Source: an uncultured Oscillospiraceae bacterium (GTDB lineage Bacteria > Bacillota > Clostridia > Oscillospirales > Oscillospiraceae). From it: a stretch of 64,000 bases of DNA. The stretch is from assembly GCA_934589525.1 (NCBI GenBank), contig CAKTOB010000013.1, positions 4,020-68,019 of the forward strand, written 5' to 3'. The notes beneath the pieces are model-generated. The model was not told the DNA's origin and did no database searches. It saw only the letters and a program-made list of their open reading frames with translations. A program made the position numbers and the translations under genes. Numbering within the stretch: the stretch's first letter is position 1; each line of letters opens with the position of its first letter. Positions 16,157 through 23,723 of this stretch are shown piece after piece.

Positions 16157-17529
16157 TGGGGATCTCCCAGTTTTTCCGCCACCTGAACCATAATGGCGCA
16201 CTCCATGCGCTTGCGGAAGAGCTTGCAGCCGGATTCATAGACCCCCTTGACGGAGCCCGTGGCGTGGTAGGCGTTGGCGGCGCAGCCGCCGGAGCAGTAA
16301 AGTCTGGCCCAGCAGTCGTGGCAGTCCGGCCGGGCATAGACATTGCAGGAGGCAAATTCCTGCTGGATCTCCGTATTGGTGACCCCGTCCCAGATGTTGC
16401 CCAGCTTGAATTTCTCCTCGCCTACAAACTGGTGGCAGGGGTACAGGTCGCCCCAGGGGGTCACGGCCATATATTCCGTTCCGCTGCCGCAGCCGGAAAT
16501 CCGCTTGTAAATGCAGGGGCCGCCGGTGAGATCAATCATGTAGTGGTAGAAGGTAAAGGGACGGCCTTCCTTGTACCGCTCCAATTGAAGCTTCGCCAGC
16601 TCCTCATACTGCTCCATGACAATGGCCAGGTCCTCTTCCGTCAAACCGGCAGGGTCTCCCGCGGCGGTGACCACCGGCTCCATGGAAAGCTCCGTAAAGC
16701 CCAGGTCCAGCATGGTCCGGATGTCTTTTAAGAAGTCCGGGTTGGCGTGGGTGAAGGTGCCCCGCATATAGTAGTCCTTGCCCCCACGCTGCCGCACCAG
16801 CTCCTGGAACTTGGGCACGATCCGGTCAAAGCTGCCGTGGCCCGCATAGTCCACCCGGAACCGGTCGTGAATTTCCTTCCGGCCGTCCAGGCTCAAAACC
16901 ACGTTGCTCATTTCCTTGTTGGCAAAGTCGATGACGTCCTGGTCAATGAGCATGCCGTTGGTGGTCAGGGTGAAGCGGAAGTTCTTCCCCGCCTCCTTTT
17001 CAATGCTCCGGGCATAGGCCACCAGCTGCTTCACCACATCAAAGTTCATGAGGGGTTCGCCGCCGAAGAAGTCCACTTCCAGATTCTTCCGGCTGCCGGA
17101 GTGGCTTACCAGGAAGTCCAGAGCCTGCTTGCCCACTTCATAGGACATAATGGCCCGGTCCCCGTGGTACTTGCCCTGGGAGGCAAAGCAGTAGGAGCAA
17201 TTGAGGTTGCAGGTGTGGGCGATGTGCAGGCACAGGGCCTTTACCACCCCGGAGGTCCGGGCCTTTAATTCCCCTGCCATGGAGGCGAAGGTATCCGGGG
17301 TGAAGAGCTTGCCCGCATCCTTCAAAGAGGTGATGTCGTCATAGCATTCCGAAAGCTCCTGGGGGTCGATTTGGGGGTACTTGGCGGAAACCTGGGCCAG
17401 GGCCTCTTCCCGGGAGGTGGATTCGTAGAGGCCGATAAGGTCATAGGCGGCCTCGTCCACCACATGGACCGAGCCGGAGCAGACATCCAGAACGATGTTA
17501 TAGCCGTTTAACTGATACTGATGGATCAT
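16153..17529 (-). CDS. scfB: SCIFF-peptide radical SAM maturase
   Basis: A 458-residue radical SAM/SPASM enzyme that forms thioether links in the small Cys-rich SCIFF peptide. The N-terminal 85 residues (MIHQYQLNGYNIVLDVCSGSVHVVD...) resemble the peptide-binding RRE region of such maturases. The SAM cluster motif CNLNCSYC supplies Cys107, Cys111 and Cys114. Two auxiliary-cluster regions are GPCIYKRISGCGSGTEYMA plus LYPCHQF, and CHDCWARLYCSGGC ending in the far Cys of YESGC. Start ATG 17529 follows GAGGAGAACAAT. The precursor gene lies 60 bp upstream behind a leaky terminator. This pair is nearly universal in Clostridia, but its biological role is unknown. Confidence 0.95.
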   Translation of the reverse strand: MIHQYQLNGYNIVLDVCSGSVHVVDEAAYDLIGLYESTSREEALAQVSAKYPQIDPQELSECYDDITSLKDAGKLFTPDTFASMAGELKARTSGVVKALCLHIAHTCNLNCSYCFASQGKYHGDRAIMSYEVGKQALDFLVSHSGSRKNLEVDFFGGEPLMNFDVVKQLVAYARSIEKEAGKNFRFTLTTNGMLIDQDVIDFANKEMSNVVLSLDGRKEIHDRFRVDYAGHGSFDRIVPKFQELVRQRGGKDYYMRGTFTHANPDFLKDIRTMLDLGFTELSMEPVVTAAGDPAGLTEEDLAIVMEQYEELAKLQLERYKEGRPFTFYHYMIDLTGGPCIYKRISGCGSGTEYMAVTPWGDLYPCHQFVGEEKFKLGNIWDGVTNTEIQQEFASCNVYARPDCHDCWARLYCSGGCAANAYHATGSVKGVYESGCKLFRKRMECAIMVQVAEKLGDPQ

Positions 17530-17550
17530 ATTGTTCTCCTCGTACATGAA

Positions 17551-17576
17551 AAATGCCGCCCAAACAGGCGGCATTT
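17551..17576 (-). terminator. Leaky terminator between scfA and scfB
   Basis: The perfect 10-bp stem AAATGCCGCC/GGCGGCATTT ends in TTTTT on the minus strand. Its position implies high peptide and low maturase expression from one promoter. Confidence 0.8.
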
Positions 17577-17589
17577 CTTCAAAAATAAC

Positions 17590-17736
17590 TTACTTATTCT
17601 TGTTCTCGCACTTCTGGTTGGCGATGCCGCTGCTGGTCTTGCAAGCAGACTGGCAGGAGGTCTGGCACTCGCCGCAGCCGCCGTTCTTGGCGCTCTGGCA
17701 CAGGTTACGGGTCTCGATGGTCTGGATATGCTTCAT
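17590..17736 (-). CDS. scfA: SCIFF precursor peptide, variant C-terminal loop
   Basis: A 48-residue ribosomal peptide with six cysteines (13, 21, 24, 28, 32, 43). The start MKHIQTIETRNL and the core GCGECQTSCQSACKTS match the SCIFF family. After Cys32 it reads KTSSGIANQKC, where the usual family sequence, as I recall it, is KTSCTV.NQ.C. The Cys expected at 36 is Ser and the Thr expected at 37 is Gly, while an extra Cys appears at 13. In the studied C. thermocellum homologue (CteA) the first thioether joins Cys32 to Thr37, so the acceptor is missing here. ATG 17736 follows AGGAGGAACCATCC. Confidence 0.92.
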   Translation of the reverse strand: MKHIQTIETRNLCQSAKNGGCGECQTSCQSACKTSSGIANQKCENKNK

Positions 17737-17771
17737 GGATGGTTCCTCCTAATAGTAATTTTCATTTTTAA

Positions 17772-17800
17772 AGAATATCATGTAACGAAGAAAATGTCAA
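17772..17800 (-). promoter_or_regulatory. Promoter of scfA
   Basis: On the minus strand a consensus TTGACA (17800-17795), 17 bp and TATTCT (17777-17772) lie about 35 bp upstream of the peptide start. Confidence 0.75.
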
Positions 17801-17870
17801 TTGCCTTTTCACACAAAATAAAGGCCTGTATTTTGGCCCGCCTATCCCAAAGTATGGGAAAGAAGTAGGA

Positions 17871-17899
17871 TTTACATTTCCAAAACGGCATGGTAGAAT
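17871..17899 (+). promoter_or_regulatory. Promoter of the clostripain-type protease gene
   Basis: TTTACA (17871-17876), 17 bp and TAGAAT (17894-17899), divergent from the scfA promoter. Confidence 0.65.
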
Positions 17900-17942
17900 A
17901 AAAGTCCAAAAGGACACGAACCTGCTGCAAAGGAGAGACATT

Positions 17943-19937
17943 ATGAAGAAAAAGAAATGGATCGCCCTGGTGCTGGCGGCCTGTATGCTGCTGGGGCTCA
18001 CCGCCTGCTCCGAGGAGGATACCGAGGAGATAGCGAGTCCCACGGAGAAAACCTACGAGGCACCGCTCCGGGACAAAACCACCGGAGAGAGCTGGGCGAT
18101 TTACTGGTACCTATGCGGCTCCGACCTGGAAAGCGAGAACCAGGCGGCCACGGCAGACCTACTGGAAATGCAAAGTGTTTCTTTGCCGGAAAACGTTACC
18201 ATGGTGGTGGAAACCGGCGGTTCTTATGAGTGGGCCCACCCGGATGTGGAGGCGGGGCAGCTGGGGCGCTATGTCTACGCCGGCGACACCCTGGAAATGG
18301 TGGAGGCCCTGCCCAACGCCAACATGGGCGCACCGGAGACATTGGAGGATTTTCTGCGCTTCTGCACCGAATCGTATCCGGCGGACCGGACCATGCTGCT
18401 GTTCTGGAACCATGGCGGCGGCAGCCTGAGCGGCGTTGCCTTTGACGAAACCTATGACAACGATTCTTTGTCTTTGCCGGAAATCTACAGCGCCATTGCC
18501 AGCGCCTGCACCCTGTCCCAGGAGGATCCGCCCTTTGACGTGGTGGGTTTTGATGCCTGCTTGATGGCCACGGTGGACACGGCCTTCATGCTCCAGGACT
18601 GCGCCCGGTATCTGGTGGCCAGCGAGGAGACGGAGCCCGGCTGCGGCTGGAATTACACGGAATTCCTCTATGAGCTGGGTTGCGACCCCACTATGGATGG
18701 GGCACAATTGGGAAAAATCATCTGCGATACCTACGCCATGGGCTGCCGGGAAATTGACCAGGAGGACGAAATTACCCTGTCCGTGACGAACCTGCAGCAG
18801 GTGCAGCCGCTGCTGGATGCCTATGAGTCCCTGGGGCGGGAGGCCCTGACCAAGGCGGCGGCGGACGGCCGGTTCTTTGCGAAGCTGGGCCGCAGCGCCG
18901 GAAGGGCGGAGAACTACGGCGGAAACACCGATGACCAGGGCTACACGGATATGGTGGACCTGGGGGACTTGGTCCGCAACAGCCAGGATTTGCTGGAAGG
19001 CGGCGCGCGGAATTTGCTGGACGCCCTGGAAGCCTGTGTTGTCTACCGGGTAAACGGTGCCTATTGCGGTCAGGCCACGGGCCTGTCCTGCTACTATCCC
19101 TACAGCGGGGACTGGGACGGGGCTGCCGTCTATGCGGGGCTGGGCTCAAATCCGTCCATGGCCTACCTCTATGAATACGCCCTTTCCGGTAACCTGAGTC
19201 AGGATGGCTACGCCTATCTATCCCAGGAGGGGGAGACGATTCAGGCGGCGGCACCTGTGGAATCCGGTGAGGATTACGCCCTGGAGGATCACCCCCTGTA
19301 CGTGGATGATGACGGAAACGCCGTGCTGGACATTGGGCCGGATGCGGCGGCACTATTGCAGGGGGTGTACTTTAACCTATGCTATGTGGACGAGGAGACG
19401 GACAGCATCCTGATGCTGGGCTACGACAATGACATTGACGCCGACTGGGACGCGGGCATCTTCCGGGATAATTTCCGGGGCGTGTGGGGCTGCCTGGATG
19501 GGGCGCTTTGCTATACAGAGCTTGTCTACGAGGGAGAGGACTACAACCTCTACTCCGTTCCGATTCTCCTAAACGGCGAAAAATACCAGCTGCGTGTGGC
19601 CTACCGGTACAATTCCGGGGAATTTCAGATTCTGGGTGCCCGTCAGGGGATTGGGGACAACGGCATGGCGGACCGGAATCTGCGCACTTTGCAGCCCGGG
19701 GACCAGGTGACGGCGCTGCACTACATGCTCTCCATTTCCGGGGACGACACGGAGCCGGAGCTCTACCAGGGCCAGACCATCACCGTCACGGAGAACACCG
19801 CCTTTGCCGAGGAGGACCTGGGGGACGGGACCTTTGTTCTGAGCTTTGACATGGTGGACCAGCGGGGCGAGAGCTACGCTTCGGAGCTTGCCTGGTTTAC
19901 CGTGGAGGACGGAACCATCCATACATCGGCGGAATAA
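17943..19937 (+). CDS. Clostripain-family (C11) cysteine peptidase lipoprotein
   Basis: A 664-residue surface lipoprotein. The signal peptide MKKKKWIALVLAACMLLGLTAC ends in a lipobox at Cys22. The C11 peptidase domain spans about 45-420. His157 in LLFWNHGGG and Cys206 in VVGFDACLMAT are the expected catalytic dyad. The remaining 240 residues (from about 430) form a second, acidic beta-rich domain of unknown role (ADWDAGIFRDNFRGVWGCLDG and following). Clostripains cleave after Arg or Lys. It is monocistronic, with its own promoter and terminator and AAAGGAGAG before the ATG. It is divergent from scfA, but nothing shows a functional link. Confidence 0.9.
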   Translation: MKKKKWIALVLAACMLLGLTACSEEDTEEIASPTEKTYEAPLRDKTTGESWAIYWYLCGSDLESENQAATADLLEMQSVSLPENVTMVVETGGSYEWAHPDVEAGQLGRYVYAGDTLEMVEALPNANMGAPETLEDFLRFCTESYPADRTMLLFWNHGGGSLSGVAFDETYDNDSLSLPEIYSAIASACTLSQEDPPFDVVGFDACLMATVDTAFMLQDCARYLVASEETEPGCGWNYTEFLYELGCDPTMDGAQLGKIICDTYAMGCREIDQEDEITLSVTNLQQVQPLLDAYESLGREALTKAAADGRFFAKLGRSAGRAENYGGNTDDQGYTDMVDLGDLVRNSQDLLEGGARNLLDALEACVVYRVNGAYCGQATGLSCYYPYSGDWDGAAVYAGLGSNPSMAYLYEYALSGNLSQDGYAYLSQEGETIQAAAPVESGEDYALEDHPLYVDDDGNAVLDIGPDAAALLQGVYFNLCYVDEETDSILMLGYDNDIDADWDAGIFRDNFRGVWGCLDGALCYTELVYEGEDYNLYSVPILLNGEKYQLRVAYRYNSGEFQILGARQGIGDNGMADRNLRTLQPGDQVTALHYMLSISGDDTEPELYQGQTITVTENTAFAEEDLGDGTFVLSFDMVDQRGESYASELAWFTVEDGTIHTSAE

Positions 19938-19943
19938 TTTTTG

Positions 19944-19988
19944 AAAAGGCCCGGGTACCTTGCGACGGCAAACGTACCCGGGCCTTTG
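19944..19988 (+). terminator. Terminator of the protease gene
   Basis: The 14-bp stem AAAGGCCCGGGTAC/GTACCCGGGCCTTT has a 15-nt loop and a short TTT tail. Confidence 0.85.
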
Positions 19989-19997
19989 ATGTTTCAA

Positions 19998-20166
19998 TTA
20001 GGGAAGCTTTGATTAAATCGGCAAGAGCTGACGGCGAAAGATTTTGGTTCCAGACAAGGTTTGGAAAATGAGGGAATACTTTGTGTATTTCCCATTTTTC
20101 AAACCGCAGTCTGGGAACAAAAGATTCGCCGCTCAGCCGCAGACGATTTATTCAGAGTTTCCTTAG
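19998..20166. mobile_element. 161-bp palindromic MITE-like element, copy 1
   Basis: The element (20002-20162) starts GGAAGCTTTGATTAAATCG and ends CGATTTATTCAGAGTTTCC, and almost its whole length folds as one imperfect hairpin. It is flanked on both sides by TTAG (19998-20001 and 20163-20166), a 4-bp target duplication. A second copy of identical length lies at 39089-39249. It has no coding capacity, so it would move only with a transposase in trans. Confidence 0.85.
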
Positions 20167-20441
20167 AGAACGGAAGAAAAATCCACGCCGGTGGACTTGC
20201 CATGCGCCCCGTGGAAGGGGTGGCGGCAGGTATAGAGAAACACGCCGACCCAGCTGCCAAGAACCGGCAGCCCCCCAAAGACCACCATCCACTCCGGGCT
20301 CCCCAGGGCAAAGAGGGAAAGCACCCTCCAAACACCCAGCCCCAAAAGGGCAGAAAGGAGACTGACGGTCCAGGTGAAAACAATACATTTTTTCCCGGCA
20401 TCCCAGTGCTGCCCATTAATATTTTTCCAAAGTCTCTTCAT
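20163..20441 (-). CDS. Small two-helix membrane protein, 3' end remade by the MITE
   Basis: A 92-residue protein I do not recognise. It is basic at the N terminus (MKRLWKNINGQHWDAGKKC), followed by two hydrophobic helices (IVFTWTVSLLSALLGLGVWRVL and WMVVFGGLPVLGSWVGVFLY) and a polar tail. The ATG at 20441 has AAGGAGGAAAAATTG in front; a TTG three bases earlier is also possible. Its TAA stop lies in the TTAG target duplication next to the element, so the original end may have been lost. Two-helix proteins of this kind are common and uncharacterised. Confidence comes mainly from the ribosome binding site and the helices. Confidence 0.5.
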   Translation of the reverse strand: MKRLWKNINGQHWDAGKKCIVFTWTVSLLSALLGLGVWRVLSLFALGSPEWMVVFGGLPVLGSWVGVFLYTCRHPFHGAHGKSTGVDFSSVL

Positions 20442-20469
20442 CAATTTTTCCTCCTTGGTCGTTTATAAA

Positions 20470-21092
20470 GGGTCTCACGCAATGTAGCGAATAGACTCAC
20501 ACGGGTGAACGGGATCACCCCAGCATGTCATGCCGAGCGCATAAGAATTGACAATGGACAATTGACAATTGTTGGAGCGACCAACGTTGTTCATTTCTGT
20601 CCACCCGTTAAAGTATGTAGGGAACGGCCTATGTGCCGTTCCGGGGGCGTTGCGAATACAACCCGTGTGGACAACCGGAACCACCCCCGCCCCTTGGCTC
20701 TCCCTCTGGGAGAGCTGGCTCGGCGTAGCCGAGACTGAGAGGGTCTTGCGGCGTTATTCATTGCACAAACAATGGGCCGCAAAGAGAAAACCCACCAGAT
20801 TTGTCATTCCGAGCGAACGCAATGAGCCGAGGAATCTTCCAAAGTAGCAGATTTTACCTTGTGTTGATTCATAAAACAACGTGGTGGATTCCTCCGCTCC
20901 GCTGACGCTACGGTCGGAATGACAAAAGTGGGGGACGTATCTGGTTTTTATCGTGAACGGTTCCGTTCTGAAACGTCCCGGAACGGCACATAGGCCGTTC
21001 CCTACGGTTTCGCTGGTGGGTGCATTTTCTAACCGACATATTCCTGGAACGTCCGTCCCCCAAAAAATTGTCAATTGTCAATTGAAATCAAC
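20470..21092. repeat. Hairpin repeat island 3
   Basis: No gene is supported. Modules: fragments of the GATGATTCATC and long inverted-repeat elements (20476-20540), ACAATGGACAATTGACAATTG (about 20552-20572), a GGAACGGCCTATGTGCCGTTCC hairpin (20621-20642), CTCTCCCTCTGGGAGAG with a following GGCTCGGCGTAGCCGAG (about 20698-20732), a full long inverted-repeat element (20800-20927), another GGAACGGCACATAGGCCGTTCC (20980-21001), and a final ATTGTCAATTGTCAATTG (about 21066-21085). Confidence 0.85.
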
Positions 21093-21138
21093 TGTCCACT
21101 ATAATCCCCCCGTCCCGTAAAGACCGCAATCACGTTTT

Positions 21139-21220
21139 TGTAAAGCGGCGGTAAAGAATGTAAATTTTACACGGCCTTTACACACATCCCTCTACCGGCT
21201 TTACACACCGGGGCTAGAAT
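21139..21220 (+). promoter_or_regulatory. Pho-box-like promoter of the Na/Pi operon
   Basis: TTTACA occurs at 21166, 21177 and 21200 (offsets 11 and 23) and TAGAAT lies at 21215-21220. This is the same geometry as the phosphatase promoter at 3603-3657. Just upstream TGTAAA, GGTAAA and TGTAAA (21139, 21150, 21159) are reverse-strand half-sites, so the region may bind several regulator dimers. Confidence 0.65.
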
Positions 21221-21246
21221 AGGGCCATATAGAAAAAAGGAGTGTA

Positions 21247-23022
21247 ATGTTCATGGATCTATTCGGCGTCCTGAATCTGGTTGGGGGCCTGGCCCTGTTT
21301 TTGTTTGGTATGTCTACCATGGGGGACGGGCTGGTGCAGCTGTCCGGGGGCAGACTGGAAAAAATTCTGGAGAAACTGACCAAGAAAAAGAGCATGGCGG
21401 TGCTGCTGGGACTGCTGGTCACGGCGGTGATCCAGTCCTCCTCCGCCACCACCGTCATGGTGGTGGGCTTCGTCAATTCCGGCATTATGAATCTGACCCA
21501 GGCGGTGGGCATCATCATGGGTGCCAACATCGGCACCACCGTCACTTCCTGGCTTCTGTCCCTCACGGGCATTGAGGGCAGCAACCTGTTTTTAAAGCTT
21601 TTAAAGCCCAGCTCCTTTTCTCCGGTGCTGGCGGCGGTGGGCGTGGTGCTCACTATGACCGCCGGGGAGAATGACAAGAAGAAAAACATCGGCTCCATTC
21701 TGGTGGGCTTTGCGGTATTGATGTTCGGCATGGAGACCATGAGCGGCTCCGTGGCCCCTCTGGCGGAGAATCCCCGGTTTACCGGCATTCTCACCGCTTT
21801 CTCCAATCCCGTTCTGGGCTTGCTGGCGGGCCTGGTGCTGACGGCGGTGATCCAGTCCTCCTCCGCCTCCGTGGGTATTTTGCAGGCTCTGTGCGTCACC
21901 GGCGTGGTCAGCTACGGCACGGCCATTCCCATTATCATGGGCCAGAACATCGGCACCTGCGTCACGGCTCTGCTCTCCGGCATGGGGGCCAGCAAAAACG
22001 CGAAAAGAGCATCTTTAATTCATCTTTATTTTAATTTAATTGGCACTTTGCTGTTTCTTGTGGTATTCTATGGATTGAACAGCTTCCTGCACTTCTCCTT
22101 CCTGACAAATACCGCCGGGGCGGCGGACATTGCCGTGATCCACAGCCTCTTCAACATCGGCTGCACCATGGTGCTCTATCCCTTCTCAGGTGTGCTTGTA
22201 AAGCTGGCGGAGCTGTCCATCCCCAACGGGGAGGAGAAGAGCGTCTCTTCCCGGCCCGCGGCCTTGCAGGCCTTGGACGAGCGGTTTCTGGACCGGCCGG
22301 GTTTTGCCATGAACCTGTGTAAGGAAGCGGTGGACCATATGGCGGACCTGGCCCGGAATTCCTTCCAGCTGGCCATGGGACTGCTGGAACACTACTCCGA
22401 CACGGACTTAAACCGGGTCGTCGCCATGGAGCAGGAGGCGGACAGCTATGAAGACGTGCTGGGGACCTACCTTGTAAAGCTCTCCGGCCGGGATTTAAGC
22501 AAGGCCGACAGCAGAACCCTTTCCATTCTGCTGCACTGTATCAACGATTTTGAGCGAATCTCGGACCATGCCATCAATGTGGCGGAGTCTGCCCGGGAGC
22601 TGGGGCAGAAGGGGTTGACCCTGTCCCCGGACAGCCGGAAGGAGCTGGCGGTGTACGGTCAGGCGGTGGCGGACATTCTGGATCTGACGGTGTCGGTCTT
22701 CGCCGCCGACGATACGGACCGGGCCAAGGGGGTAGAGCCACTGGAAGAGGTCATCGACGACCTCAGCAACGAGATGCGTTCCCGGCATATTGAGCGGCTG
22801 CGCCGGGGCACTTGCTCGCTGGAGGCGGGGCTTATTTTGGAGGACATTCTCACGGGCTACGAGCGGGTGTCGGACCACTGCTCCAATGTGGCGGTGTGCA
22901 TGATTGAAATCCACGCCGACGAATACGAGACCCATGAATACCTGAATCTGACCACCAAGGGCAGCAGCCCCTGGTTCCAGAAGGAATACGCAAAACGCAA
23001 GCAGGAGTATCTGCTTCCCTGA
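21247..23022 (+). CDS. Na/Pi cotransporter with C-terminal PhoU domain
   Basis: A 591-residue phosphate importer of the NptA/YjbB family. Two inverted-repeat transport units carry the hallmark QSSSA motifs (LVTAVIQSSSATTVMVVGF and LVLTAVIQSSSASVGIL), each in a helical hairpin. Eight or so helices end near residue 320. Residues 340-570 form a PhoU-like helical domain (ALDERFLDRPGFAMNLCKEAVDHM and following) that usually links transport to the PhoR/PhoB system. ATG 21247 is 4 nt and ATG 21253 is 10 nt from AAGGAG; many relatives start at the second, MDLFGVLNL. It is the first gene of an operon with a PhoP/PhoR-type pair, 11 bp ahead. Confidence 0.93.
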   Translation: MFMDLFGVLNLVGGLALFLFGMSTMGDGLVQLSGGRLEKILEKLTKKKSMAVLLGLLVTAVIQSSSATTVMVVGFVNSGIMNLTQAVGIIMGANIGTTVTSWLLSLTGIEGSNLFLKLLKPSSFSPVLAAVGVVLTMTAGENDKKKNIGSILVGFAVLMFGMETMSGSVAPLAENPRFTGILTAFSNPVLGLLAGLVLTAVIQSSSASVGILQALCVTGVVSYGTAIPIIMGQNIGTCVTALLSGMGASKNAKRASLIHLYFNLIGTLLFLVVFYGLNSFLHFSFLTNTAGAADIAVIHSLFNIGCTMVLYPFSGVLVKLAELSIPNGEEKSVSSRPAALQALDERFLDRPGFAMNLCKEAVDHMADLARNSFQLAMGLLEHYSDTDLNRVVAMEQEADSYEDVLGTYLVKLSGRDLSKADSRTLSILLHCINDFERISDHAINVAESARELGQKGLTLSPDSRKELAVYGQAVADILDLTVSVFAADDTDRAKGVEPLEEVIDDLSNEMRSRHIERLRRGTCSLEAGLILEDILTGYERVSDHCSNVAVCMIEIHADEYETHEYLNLTTKGSSPWFQKEYAKRKQEYLLP

Positions 23023-23033
23023 GGAGGTTTACA

Positions 23034-23723
23034 ATGGCACTGATCTATGTAGTGGAAGACGACGAAAACATCCGGGAAATTGAGACCATCGCCCTGAAAA
23101 ACAGCAATTATCTGGTAAAATCCTTTGAGCGGGCCTCGGATTTTTATAGAGCCCTGGAGGACATCCTGCCGGACCTGGTGCTGCTTGACGTGATGCTGCC
23201 GGACGAAAACGGCTGCGATATTGTAAGGAGGCTTCGCTCCATGGGCCAGACCCGGCGGCTGCCGGTGATCATGGTCACGGCCAAGACCTCGGAAATGGAC
23301 ATGGTCAAGGGCCTGGACGACGGGGCTGACGATTACATCCGCAAGCCCTTCTCCGTCATGGAGCTGCTCAGCCGGGTGAAGGCCCTGCTGCGGCGGGCCT
23401 CGGAGGAGGGAGGCAGCCAGTTTCAGGTGGGGGCCATCCAGCTGGACAACAACCGCCGGACGGTGCTCTCCGAGGGCAAAAGCGTGGATTTGACCTACAA
23501 GGAATATGAGCTCCTGCGGTATTTTATGGCCAACGCCGGGATCGTTCTGTCCCGGGAGTCCATTATGCGGAAGGTCTGGGGCACGGAATTTGAAGGGGAG
23601 ACCCGGACGGTGGACATGCACGTCAAGACCCTGCGGCAGAAGCTGGGAGCTCCCGGTGGCCAGATCGGCACCGTGCGCAATGTGGGCTATGTGCTGCACA
23701 GCACCCCGGAGGGAAACCAATGA
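23034..23723 (+). CDS. phoP: OmpR/PhoB-type response regulator
   Basis: A 229-residue regulator. The receiver domain (1-120) has the acidic pocket EDD at 8-10, phosphoacceptor Asp52 in LLDVMLPDENG, and Lys104 in RKPFS. The winged-helix DNA-binding domain covers about 130-225, with YKEYELLRYFMANAG, SRESIMRKVWG, a recognition helix TRTVDMHVKTLRQKL and the wing VRNVGYVL. With a Na/Pi-PhoU transporter upstream and a PhoR-like kinase downstream (ATGA overlap), phosphate control is the best reading. It probably binds the TTTACA repeats upstream of 21247 and 3692. GAGGAGGTTTACA precedes the ATG. Confidence 0.92.
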   Translation: MALIYVVEDDENIREIETIALKNSNYLVKSFERASDFYRALEDILPDLVLLDVMLPDENGCDIVRRLRSMGQTRRLPVIMVTAKTSEMDMVKGLDDGADDYIRKPFSVMELLSRVKALLRRASEEGGSQFQVGAIQLDNNRRTVLSEGKSVDLTYKEYELLRYFMANAGIVLSRESIMRKVWGTEFEGETRTVDMHVKTLRQKLGAPGGQIGTVRNVGYVLHSTPEGNQ

